Part shown: piece after piece, positions 1 to 7,146 of the stretch
Layout: each line of letters begins with the position of its first letter
How positions within the stretch are numbered: position 1 is the stretch's first letter
Assembly (NCBI GenBank): GCA_949739465.1
Contig: CATIYQ010000104.1
Location: 1 to 14,072, forward strand
DNA: 14,072 nt
From: an uncultured Peptococcaceae bacterium
GTDB taxonomy: Bacteria > Bacillota > Dehalobacteriia > UBA4068 > JAAVYR01
Reading direction: 5' to 3'
Notes under the pieces: generated by a model
Told to the model about the DNA's origin: nothing
The model's input: the letters and a program-made list of their open reading frames with translations, nothing else
The model's database searches: none
Translations under genes and position numbers: made by a program

Positions 1-11
1 ACCAAAGAGGG

Positions 12-929
12 TTATTCGCCCAATATTCGCACCTCAAGCTCTAACTTGTGTCCGCTATTTTGCAAAACCCGCTCCTGTACCTTTTCTATTAGCGACAACA
101 CATCACAAGCAGTAGCTTTTCCTAAATTGACAATAAAATTGCCATGCTTGGTGGAAACTTGCGCCTCTCCCACCTGCATCCCCCGACAACCGGACTGTTC
201 TACCAAAAAGCCTGCATGACTGCCTTCCGGATTTTTGAATACGCTGCCGGCAGAAGGATAGTCCAGCGGTTGCTTTGCAGCACGCTCTTTGAGCCAATCC
301 TTCATCTGCTGAATTTCATCGGATACATCTGCCACAGGAGTTAGAGCCAACTCCACCGACGTTACCACCCAAGGTTTCCCCATAAGCCCACTGTGACGAT
401 AGGAAAAATCCGCTTCTGCTTTTGAAATTTGCCTTCTGGTGCCAATATATTCTACAAGGTTGATTTTGGTTACATAAGACGCCATATGATAACCGTATGC
501 GCCCGCATTCATCATCACTGCCCCGCCTAAGCTACCGGGAATTCCCGCCGACCAGCCAAGTCCTGACAGGTTATGATTTAGCGTTTCTTTTGCCAGCTTC
601 GCCATAGATACCCCGGCGCCGGCAACAACAACACCGTTTTCTCCAACAGAGATTTCCTGAAAGCCCTCCGCTGCAATTTCAATGACAACGCCGCGAATAC
701 CGCCGTCTTTTACCAAAAGATTGCTGCCTTTACCAATAACGTAATAGGGGATTTCATAACGATTGGCACAACGAAATACCGCCTGTAAATCTTCTTCCGA
801 AGAGGGACGTACCAAAACGTCCGCTTTACCGCCAATCTTCCAGGTGGTATGCTTTCGCATTGGCTCATCGGTAAAAATCTCCCCCTGAAACTGTGTCTTC
901 AAATCCGCTAAAAAACGAGCAATTTCCAA
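12..929 (-). CDS. murB: UDP-N-acetylenolpyruvoylglucosamine reductase MurB
   Basis: Cytoplasmic FAD enzyme that uses NADPH to reduce UDP-GlcNAc-enolpyruvate to UDP-MurNAc, the second committed step of peptidoglycan precursor synthesis. The 305 residues are normal for the short (type II) MurB. Visible motifs are HTTWKIGG (27-34) and GKGSNLLV (67-74) of the FAD domain, GIPGSLGGAVMMNAGAYG (129-146), AGSVFKNP (227-234) with the proton-donor serine S229, and the C-terminal LELEVRILG with the conserved glutamate. The start is TTG (927-929), preceded by a G6 run at 938-943 with 8 bases between; the next in-frame Met (residue 24) has no visible Shine-Dalgarno and would cut close to the FAD domain. 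It starts 2 bases after the murC stop, and its ribosome binding site lies in the last murC codons, so the two are probably translationally coupled. Ends in TAA. Confidence 0.97.
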   Translation of the reverse strand: MEIARFLADLKTQFQGEIFTDEPMRKHTTWKIGGKADVLVRPSSEEDLQAVFRCANRYEIPYYVIGKGSNLLVKDGGIRGVVIEIAAEGFQEISVGENGVVVAGAGVSMAKLAKETLNHNLSGLGWSAGIPGSLGGAVMMNAGAYGYHMASYVTKINLVEYIGTRRQISKAEADFSYRHSGLMGKPWVVTSVELALTPVADVSDEIQQMKDWLKERAAKQPLDYPSAGSVFKNPEGSHAGFLVEQSGCRGMQVGEAQVSTKHGNFIVNLGKATACDVLSLIEKVQERVLQNSGHKLELEVRILGE

Positions 930-931
930 GG

Positions 932-2338
932 TTATTTCCCCCCTGTTTGCAATGCTTCCACCAATTGCAGTCCTACCTGACGCAGGTTTCCCGCGCCAAT
1001 CATGATTACCAAATCTCCGGGTTTTACCCGTCCGATTAAATCAGCTAAAATTTCTTCTCTGGTATCATAATAGTCCACCTGTCCATGGTGTTTTTCCCGA
1101 ATCGCATTAGCCAGAATCTCCCCGGACACGCCGGGAATAGGGTCTTCCGACGCCGCATAAATCTTGTTCATAATCATCTGGTCACTATCTAAAAAACTAT
1201 CGGTAAACTCGTTGAATAACGCTTGCGTGCGGCTGTAGCGATGAGGTTGAAACACGGCGATGATTCTCTCATAGCCCATGTTTTTAGCAGCAGCAAGAGT
1301 TGCTTTGATTTCCGTAGGATGATGAGCATAGTCGTCTACTACCGTCACGCCTTGTTCCGTGCCGAGAATTTCAAACCGTCTGCCTACCCCTTGAAAAGCT
1401 TTTAAGCCGCTAAGAATATCCTGCCACGCCACACCAATATGTAACGCCACCGCAATAGCAGCAAGAGCGTTGCTGATATTATAAATTCCGGGGACAGAAA
1501 GGTCTACGCGACCTAAGGATTTACCATGATACAGACAGGTAAAAGAACTGCCTCTGCCGTGATAAGCAATATCTATTGCGCCGAAATCGCCTTGGTCACT
1601 ATCCACGCTGTATGTAGTTACTTGGTTTACAGTTAACCGGGGGAGGAGCTCTCTCACCCCGGGACTGTCAACGCTTATTACAGCGAGACCATCAATAGGT
1701 AACTGATTTAAAAACTGAGCAAATCCCTCCAACACCTTTTCATAAGAACCATAGTGGTCCAAATGGTCCGCCTCCACATTGGTGACAATAGCAATCTTTG
1801 GGCGTAACAGCAAGAAAGAGCCGTCGCTTTCATCAGACTCGGCAATGAGATACTGACCTACTCCCAATTGAGCGTTACCATGAATTTGAGGTAGATAAGC
1901 GCCACCTACCACCGTAGGAGACATACCAGCCGCGCCTAACAAAATAGTAGAGAGCATTCCCGTCGTCGTGCTTTTGCCATGGGTACCCGCCACAGAAATA
2001 CCTGTTTGCAACAACATAAGACGAGCCAGCAGCTCCCCACGGCACACTACTTCAATGGATTTTTCTTTGGCTGCAACAATCTCCGGATTATCCTGCCGAA
2101 TGGCAGAAGAATAAACCACTAACTGAATATCGTCCGTAATATTTTCTTTTTTATGTCCTTCAAAGCACACTGCTCCCATTTGCTGTAAACCCTCTACCAC
2201 ATGAGAAAAGCTGCAATCAGAACCGGAAACCGCAATCTCTTTTTCCAATAATATTTTTGCCAGTCCGCTCATACCGGCGCCGCCGATTCCGATAAAATGG
2301 GTTTTTCCAAAGGAATATCCTTCCTCTTGTTTTTGCAA
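932..2338 (-). CDS. murC: UDP-N-acetylmuramate--L-alanine ligase MurC
   Basis: ATP-dependent cytoplasmic ligase that joins L-Ala to UDP-MurNAc. The 468 residues match the family length. Order of motifs: N-terminal UDP-binding Rossmann part with GIGGAGMSGLA (17-27), P-loop AGTHGKSTTT (117-126), ESDESDGS (167-174), the NVEADHLDHYG segment (187-197), the N-rich NISNALAA (287-294), GVGRRFE (317-323), DDYAHHPTE (335-343) and HRYSRT (366-371). DDYAHHP and YAASEDPIPG (394-403) set MurC apart from MurD, MurE and MurF. The P-loop has Ser after Lys (GKST) where Thr is more usual; it should still work. The start is TTG (2336-2338) with GAGGGGAG at 2348-2355, 9 bases upstream; the next Met lies inside the glycine-rich loop, so no later start is possible. 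It lies 26 bases after murG. Confidence 0.97.
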   Translation of the reverse strand: MQKQEEGYSFGKTHFIGIGGAGMSGLAKILLEKEIAVSGSDCSFSHVVEGLQQMGAVCFEGHKKENITDDIQLVVYSSAIRQDNPEIVAAKEKSIEVVCRGELLARLMLLQTGISVAGTHGKSTTTGMLSTILLGAAGMSPTVVGGAYLPQIHGNAQLGVGQYLIAESDESDGSFLLLRPKIAIVTNVEADHLDHYGSYEKVLEGFAQFLNQLPIDGLAVISVDSPGVRELLPRLTVNQVTTYSVDSDQGDFGAIDIAYHGRGSSFTCLYHGKSLGRVDLSVPGIYNISNALAAIAVALHIGVAWQDILSGLKAFQGVGRRFEILGTEQGVTVVDDYAHHPTEIKATLAAAKNMGYERIIAVFQPHRYSRTQALFNEFTDSFLDSDQMIMNKIYAASEDPIPGVSGEILANAIREKHHGQVDYYDTREEILADLIGRVKPGDLVIMIGAGNLRQVGLQLVEALQTGGK

Positions 2339-2364
2339 AACTGCCCGCTCCCCTCAGCAAATTT

Positions 2365-3468
2365 CTATTTTTGAGTTAAAACTTGAATTTCTTTTAAAAT
2401 GTTTTCAATGGCATGACGATTACCGCATTGCCGTGCCGCCTCCGCCATTGCTGCAAGACGACGCTTATCCAAAAGCAAGGAACAGATTTCCCGCTCCAAT
2501 CGCTCCGGCGTCATATCTTTTTCCAGCAGCACCATTGCGCCGCCGTTTTTCTCAACAAAACGCCCATTTGCTTCCTGATGATTATATACCGCATAGGGGT
2601 AAGGAATCAAGATGCTAGGACGACCAATGGCGGTTACTTCCGCAAGGAAAGACGCACCGGCTCGCCCTACCACCAAATCACAAGCTGCCAAGCAATGCTC
2701 CATATGGTAACCATACGCCAATAAATGCAGGTTGGGATAATCATTAAAGTTCTTTTGGTCAGCAAAGGCTTGGATTTTTTTATACTCCTTTTTTCCCGTA
2801 ATATGACGGATTTCGATGCCTTTAGCTAACAAAGGATTATAAAGCTGCTCCATGACCATATTGATAGCGTGAGCGCCCTGACTGCCCCCTGTCACCAAAA
2901 GCACCGGCTTATCCAAGGGCAGTCCCAATGCTTTACGAGCCTCCGTTTTATCCTGCGCCATGATTTCTTTCCGGACCGGAAGTCCCGTATAGACGCATTT
3001 TTCCGGCTTGGGAAAACACTGTTCCGTATGAGGAAATCCCAAACACACACGGTCCACCATTCTGCCCAGCAGTTTGTTGGTTTTCCCCGGCACAGCGTTT
3101 TGCTCATGTATCATGGTCGGCACTTTAGCAAGGTGCCCTGCCAACACCATAGGTCCGCACACATAGCCCCCCGTACCGATAATCAAATCAGGCTGATACG
3201 ATTTGACCAGCTTTTTTGCCTTTCCTACCGCCTTTAAGGCTACACTGCAATTTTTTAACGTTTGCAAAGAGATTTTATGGGGTAAAGGCGCTACTTCTAT
3301 TTCATGAAAGGGAAAGCCCGCCTTCTCCGCCAAATCTTTTTCCATGCTGTCTTTACCACCTACATAGAGCACTTCGCTATGAGGAATCTTATCTAAAATG
3401 CCTTGAGCGATAGCAAGAGCGGGATAAATATGTCCCCCTGTGCCACCGCCAGTCATAATTACTTTCAT
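2365..3468 (-). CDS. murG: UDP-N-acetylglucosamine transferase MurG (lipid II synthase)
   Basis: Peripheral inner-face glycosyltransferase (GT28) that moves GlcNAc from UDP-GlcNAc onto lipid I, giving lipid II. The visible protein is 367 residues, normal for MurG. Diagnostic parts are the N-terminal GGGTGGHIYPALAIA loop that contacts the lipid substrate, IGTGGYVCGPM, HEQNAVPGKTNKLL, the domain-linking VTGGSQGAHAIN, and the nucleotide-sugar site GRAGASFLAEVTAIGRPSILIPYPYA followed by HQEANG. I chose the ATG at 3466-3468 (protein begins MKVIMTGGG, as in relatives). A TTG two codons earlier (3472-3474) is open, but it lies one base from the Shine-Dalgarno AGGTG (3476-3480), while the ATG is 7 bases away. 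The start follows the ftsW stop by 2 bases, so coupling is likely. Ends in TAG. Confidence 0.97.
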   Translation of the reverse strand: MKVIMTGGGTGGHIYPALAIAQGILDKIPHSEVLYVGGKDSMEKDLAEKAGFPFHEIEVAPLPHKISLQTLKNCSVALKAVGKAKKLVKSYQPDLIIGTGGYVCGPMVLAGHLAKVPTMIHEQNAVPGKTNKLLGRMVDRVCLGFPHTEQCFPKPEKCVYTGLPVRKEIMAQDKTEARKALGLPLDKPVLLVTGGSQGAHAINMVMEQLYNPLLAKGIEIRHITGKKEYKKIQAFADQKNFNDYPNLHLLAYGYHMEHCLAACDLVVGRAGASFLAEVTAIGRPSILIPYPYAVYNHQEANGRFVEKNGGAMVLLEKDMTPERLEREICSLLLDKRRLAAMAEAARQCGNRHAIENILKEIQVLTQK

Positions 3469-3470
3469 CG

Positions 3471-4568
3471 TCAATCACCTGTCGTTTTCGCATATCGGGA
3501 AACATTGAGCAAAATACCTACGCTGGTCAGGGAGATAGCAAGAGAAGTCCCCCCATAGCTAATAAAGGGCAGCGTTACCCCTGTCACGGGGAAAAGTCCC
3601 ACCACTACGCATAGATTCACCAACGCTTGAATGCCAATCATAGAGGTAATGCCCAATGCCAATAAACTTTGAAAGGTATTTTTTAAATTCAACGCCACCA
3701 TAAAGCCACGCCATACAAAGAACAAAAATGTCAGGATAATAATAGCGCCGCCAAGGAAGCCCATTTCTTCCGCCCAAATGGAGAAGATAAAGTCCGTGTG
3801 CCGTTCCGGCAAATAATACCATTTGGCACTGCCTGCACCTAAACCAACCCCCGTGAGCCCACCGCTGCCAATGGCCAAGAAGGATTGCACCGCCTGAAAC
3901 CCGTTTCCTTGTGGGTCAGACCAAGGATCCAAAAAAGAAAACACCCGCGCCATGCGATATGGTTCTACCAAAACCGCCGCAATAACCGCCACAACACCTA
4001 AAGCAAACAAAAATCCCATATGACTCCATTTTGCACCGGCGCAAAACATCATCACACAGCAAGTGCCGGCAATTACAATGGAGGTGCTTAAGTCCTTAAT
4101 CACGACCAGACCGCATACCAGTCCCATTAAGCCCAGACAGGGCAGGAAACCATGGCTAAAGGATTGCAATCGCTCCGGGTCGCGACTTAATATCAACGCC
4201 ATAAAAGCAATCAACGCCACTTTGGCAATTTCCGAAGGCTGAAACTGAAACAATCCCAAAGGAATCCAACGGCTACCCCATACAGCCAATACCACCACCA
4301 GCATCAGCACAGAAACGACCAGTCCCGGTAAAGCCAACACCTGAAACCAGCGGTAATCTATCTTCATAGCGAATAACATCCCCACAATGCCGATAATGGC
4401 ATTGAGTGACTGTCGCTTCAAGAAATGCAAACTATCATTGGCTTCGTATTGGGCATAATATTGACTGGCGCTGAAAACGGCAATAATGCCAATGCCTAAT
4501 AACACCAGCACGGCAAAAAAGATGCCAAAATCCGGCGCATTCTTCTGTATTTTCGCGGTTCTTGCCAA
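3471..4568 (-). CDS. ftsW: SEDS-family peptidoglycan glycosyltransferase FtsW (FtsW/SpoVE type)
   Basis: Polytopic membrane protein of the SEDS family, which polymerises lipid II into glycan strands and works with the class B PBP at the septum. The 365 residues show about ten hydrophobic segments. Conserved parts: FQPSEIAK (109-116), SFLDPWSDPQGNGFQ (211-225), ERHTDFIFSIWAEEMG (255-270) with D259 in the position proposed to be catalytic, and GLFPVTGVTLPFISYGGTS (324-342). The start is TTG (4566-4568), supported by a near-perfect AAGGAGGT (4576-4583) 7 bases upstream; there is no other Met before residue 64, which is inside a membrane helix. Its place between murD and murG is the usual one for ftsW or its sporulation paralogue spoVE; the sequence alone does not separate these, since B. 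subtilis has spoVE at this position. Confidence 0.94.
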   Translation of the reverse strand: MARTAKIQKNAPDFGIFFAVLVLLGIGIIAVFSASQYYAQYEANDSLHFLKRQSLNAIIGIVGMLFAMKIDYRWFQVLALPGLVVSVLMLVVVLAVWGSRWIPLGLFQFQPSEIAKVALIAFMALILSRDPERLQSFSHGFLPCLGLMGLVCGLVVIKDLSTSIVIAGTCCVMMFCAGAKWSHMGFLFALGVVAVIAAVLVEPYRMARVFSFLDPWSDPQGNGFQAVQSFLAIGSGGLTGVGLGAGSAKWYYLPERHTDFIFSIWAEEMGFLGGAIIILTFLFFVWRGFMVALNLKNTFQSLLALGITSMIGIQALVNLCVVVGLFPVTGVTLPFISYGGTSLAISLTSVGILLNVSRYAKTTGD

Positions 4569-4575
4569 CAGAACG

Positions 4576-4583
4576 ACCTCCTT
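4576..4583 (-). promoter_or_regulatory. Ribosome binding site that fixes the ftsW TTG start
   Basis: On the minus strand AAGGAGGT stands 7 bases before the TTG codon at 4566-4568. This is nearly the full anti-16S complement, so the weak TTG start is compensated by a very strong Shine-Dalgarno. It lies in the 59-base gap after murD; that gap shows no convincing terminator. Confidence 0.85.
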
Positions 4584-4627
4584 TTTCTCATAAAATCAAT
4601 TTGGTCCGTCTGATTATTTTATCAATC

Positions 4628-6007
4628 CTACTCTAATGTATGCACTAAATTTTTAAATATATCTCCTCGTTCCTCATAGCTGCGGAACATATCCCAGCTG
4701 GCGCAAGCAGGCGACAACAACACCACGTCGCCGGGAAGAGCAATGCGGTGACAATGAGCTACGACATCCGGCAAATCTTTCGCCGTGTAAATTTTTTCAG
4801 AGGGAATCCCTGCTTTGACGCTCACCTCTTTGATTAAATCCGCCGATTCGCCAAGGGCAACCACAGCCGTCACCCGTTCCCGCACCAGAGGAATGAGTGG
4901 GTCAAAGCTCGCCCCTTTATTTCGCCCTCCGGCAATCCAAATAATATGGTCAGGGTAAGTTTCCAAAGCTTTAATTGTCGAGTCCACATTGGTGCCTTTG
5001 GAGTCGTTAATATATTGAACGCCGTTCACTTCCGCTACAAATTCTAAGCGGTGAACTACACCGCGAAAATTGCGCAGGGTATCGGCAATAACCGCTGCCG
5101 CAATCCCTTGAAACCAGCTAAGGGCAACGGCTGCAAGAGCATTTTCCAAGTTATGATTGCCTTTGATATAGATTTCGCCGCATGGCAGGACGGAGATTTT
5201 CTCTCCTTGCCAAGCGATAACGATTTCACCCTGTTCCACATAAACGCCTTGCGCCAACGTTTCTTTTCGGCTGAAAAATACCACTTGCCCATTGGTTTTT
5301 TTCGCTAACGCCCTGGTGTTTTCATCGTCATAGTTTAAGACGGTATAATCCGCTTTTTCCTGTTGCGCAAATACATTACTTTTTGCCGCCGTGTAACCTG
5401 CCATATCCCCGTGACGGTCTAAATGGTCAGGAGTGATATTTAATACCGCTGCCGCCACAGGATGAAATGCTTCTACCGTTTCCAACTGGAAGCTGGAAAC
5501 CTCCGCTACAATTACCGTATCTTCATCTGCAAGAGCAATTTGTTCCGCTAAGGGCAAGCCGATATTACCGCCCAAAAGCATCTTTTTCCCTGCGGCGCGG
5601 AAAATCTCCGCCGTAAGAGTTGTAGTGGTGGTTTTACCATTGGTACCGGTAATGGCAATAAATTTGCCCTTGCTGAATAAATACGCCAATTCTAATTCGC
5701 CGATGATAGGCAGACCAAGGGACGCCGCCTTTTGCAAAAGAGGCGATTTCAGGGAAACACCGGGACTTGCCACCACTAATGAAAAGGGGGTTAAATCAAT
5801 ACCGCTACCGTCTGCCCCTGCTCCCGTCAAAAAAGCAACGCCTTGTTTCAGCAGTGCTTTTGCGCTGTCGCTTAAAAGCGCTGCCGGTTTATCATCATAT
5901 AAGGAAACCACTGCATGCTGGCTGCATAAAAACTTGGCAGCGCTGACGCCGCTTAAGCCCGCGCCCACAACCAACACATGTTTTTCGCTTAAAGACAATT
6001 TTTCCAT
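4628..6007 (-). CDS. murD: UDP-N-acetylmuramoyl-L-alanine--D-glutamate ligase MurD
   Basis: ATP-dependent cytoplasmic ligase that adds D-Glu to UDP-MurNAc-L-Ala. From the ATG at 6005-6007 it is 459 residues, typical of MurD. Motifs: N-terminal VLVVGAGLSGVSAAKFL (11-27), SPGVS (81-85), P-loop ITGTNGKTTTTT (119-130), AEVSSFQLE (168-176), NITPDHLDRHG (190-200), KGNHNLENA (282-290), HRLE (319-322), NDSKGTN (334-340), and the C-terminal SPACASWDMFRSYEERGDIF (432-451), which is the MurD hallmark. The frame is open further upstream into mraY, but those residues match nothing expected and the family starts near this Met. GGGGG at 6018-6022 is 10 bases upstream. A TTG at 6014-6016, with GAGGAG at 6028-6033, is an alternative start 3 codons earlier. 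It lies 26 bases after mraY. Ends in TAG. Confidence 0.96.
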   Translation of the reverse strand: MEKLSLSEKHVLVVGAGLSGVSAAKFLCSQHAVVSLYDDKPAALLSDSAKALLKQGVAFLTGAGADGSGIDLTPFSLVVASPGVSLKSPLLQKAASLGLPIIGELELAYLFSKGKFIAITGTNGKTTTTTLTAEIFRAAGKKMLLGGNIGLPLAEQIALADEDTVIVAEVSSFQLETVEAFHPVAAAVLNITPDHLDRHGDMAGYTAAKSNVFAQQEKADYTVLNYDDENTRALAKKTNGQVVFFSRKETLAQGVYVEQGEIVIAWQGEKISVLPCGEIYIKGNHNLENALAAVALSWFQGIAAAVIADTLRNFRGVVHRLEFVAEVNGVQYINDSKGTNVDSTIKALETYPDHIIWIAGGRNKGASFDPLIPLVRERVTAVVALGESADLIKEVSVKAGIPSEKIYTAKDLPDVVAHCHRIALPGDVVLLSPACASWDMFRSYEERGDIFKNLVHTLE

Positions 6008-6033
6008 TCCAACCAATCCCCCGTTTTCTCCTC

Positions 6034-7017
6034 TTATAACGTCGTCAGCCAAAGCCCGATGCAGACGGTGATCGCCGCCGCCAGCCAAAAGGAATAAACA
6101 ACTTTTAATTCCGACCAGCCCAGCATTTCAAAGTGATGATGCAGCGGACTCATACGGAAAATCCGTCTGCCAAAACACTTAAAAGAAAAGACCTGTAAAA
6201 TTACAGAAAGAGCTTCCATGATAAAGATTGCTCCCATAAAGAGCAGAATCACTTCCGTTTTGGTAATCATCGCCAGCGTCATAAGCCCCCCACCCAAAGC
6301 GAGAGACCCTGTATCCCCCATAAATACCTTGGCAGGATAGTGATTATAAAGCAGGAAACCAAGACACCCACCGGCAAGAGCTGCCGCCGCCACGGCAACG
6401 TCCAAATAATCTACCCCTAAAATCGGTTCTCTGCCGATGGATACCAGCCCAATCAGCATATAACCCAAAAAAACAATGAAAGAAATACCGGCCGCCAAAC
6501 CATCCAAGCCGTCCGTCAGGTTGGTGGCATTGGTCATACCTACAATATAAACAGACATCAAAATATAATAGAACCAACCGAAGTCCACCGCTTTATCCAA
6601 CCCCGGGAATACAATCTCCGTCCCCCTGCCGACTACTTTCACCATTACCCAGCAGAGAACGGCAGCTACAACAAACTGCAAAATCAATTTTTCCTTAGCG
6701 GTAAGCCCCAAAGAACGCTTCATAGCGACTTTAATGAAATCATCTAAAAACCCGATAAAGCCAAAGGCTAAGGTAAACCCTAAAATAGCATACAGCTCTC
6801 CTGTACCGCTACCCCAAAGAACGGCGCCAATAACGAAGGCAAGCAAAAAGATAATACCGCCCATAGTCGGCGTACCCGCCTTGGCAAGATGCCGTTGGGG
6901 ACCATCACTGCGAATGGTCTGGCGAAACTTCATCCACCTGAAAATAGGGATAAAAATCGGACCTAAGGCAGCCGATAAAACAAATGCAGTCAATAATGTT
7001 GCTAAGGCAATTTTCAT
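6034..7017 (-). CDS. mraY: Phospho-N-acetylmuramoyl-pentapeptide transferase MraY
   Basis: Integral membrane enzyme that transfers phospho-MurNAc-pentapeptide from UDP to undecaprenyl phosphate, forming lipid I. The 327 residues fit the Gram-positive MraY length, with about ten membrane segments. Visible catalytic loops: GTPTMGG (48-54), FLDDFIKV (90-97) with the Asp pair D92/D93, NATNLTDGLDGLAAG (163-177), NHYPAKVFMGDTGSLALGG (225-243) with D235, and PLHHHFEMLGWSE (291-303), the histidine loop special to MraY as opposed to WecA. ATG start (7015-7017) with AGAGGAA at 7025-7031, GAGG being 9 bases from the ATG. Upstream is the 129-base gap after murE where murF usually lies. The stop (6034) is 26 bases before the murD start. 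Confidence 0.97.
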   Translation of the reverse strand: MKIALATLLTAFVLSAALGPIFIPIFRWMKFRQTIRSDGPQRHLAKAGTPTMGGIIFLLAFVIGAVLWGSGTGELYAILGFTLAFGFIGFLDDFIKVAMKRSLGLTAKEKLILQFVVAAVLCWVMVKVVGRGTEIVFPGLDKAVDFGWFYYILMSVYIVGMTNATNLTDGLDGLAAGISFIVFLGYMLIGLVSIGREPILGVDYLDVAVAAAALAGGCLGFLLYNHYPAKVFMGDTGSLALGGGLMTLAMITKTEVILLFMGAIFIMEALSVILQVFSFKCFGRRIFRMSPLHHHFEMLGWSELKVVYSFWLAAAITVCIGLWLTTL

Positions 7018-7062
7018 GGATAGATTCCTCTTTCCGGTAAAACTTCAAATAAATCGTTTCCT

Positions 7063-7068
7063 ATTATA
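7063..7068 (-). promoter_or_regulatory. Possible internal promoter -10 element before mraY
   Basis: The minus strand reads TATAAT here, a perfect sigma-A -10 hexamer, 46 bases before the mraY ATG. No good -35 match is found 16-18 bases upstream (the DNA there is A-rich) and there is no TG extension. Since the gap is AT-rich, chance is a fair explanation. Confidence 0.25.
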
Positions 7069-7071
7069 TAA

Positions 7072-7128
7072 GCTGTGTAATCAATTTTATTTTTTACATA
7101 AACAATATAAAATACGCTGTGAATCAAT
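7072..7128. repeat. Imperfect direct repeat in the murE-mraY gap
   Basis: GCTGTGTAATCAAT (7072-7085) and GCTGTGAATCAAT (7116-7128), as read on the plus strand, are identical apart from one inserted T. Both copies sit in AT-rich flanks with TATA-like runs. The copies begin 44 bases apart. Function unknown. Confidence 0.6.
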
Positions 7129-7146
7129 AAAATCCTTTTTACGCTC

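Larger units (their letters stand above)
7018..7146. other. AT-rich murE-mraY gap at the usual murF position
   Basis: This 129-base stretch is the largest gap inside the operon and is clearly richer in A and T than the genes around it. It holds an imperfect direct repeat, the mraY ribosome binding site and a perfect -10 hexamer. A 66-codon open frame crosses it but overlaps murE and mraY and has no visible MurF motif (no GTNGKT P-loop, no substrate motifs). No hairpin with a T-run was found, so I see no terminator. Confidence 0.7.

Noticed and set aside
2413..6071. Several plus-strand open frames of 60-150 codons
   Set aside because: All lie opposite strongly conserved mur genes, have no recognisable domains, and fit as shadow frames.
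6008..6088. Longer murD that overlaps the end of mraY
   Set aside because: The 27 extra residues are basic and unlike MurD; a Met with a G-rich ribosome binding site gives the usual N-terminus.
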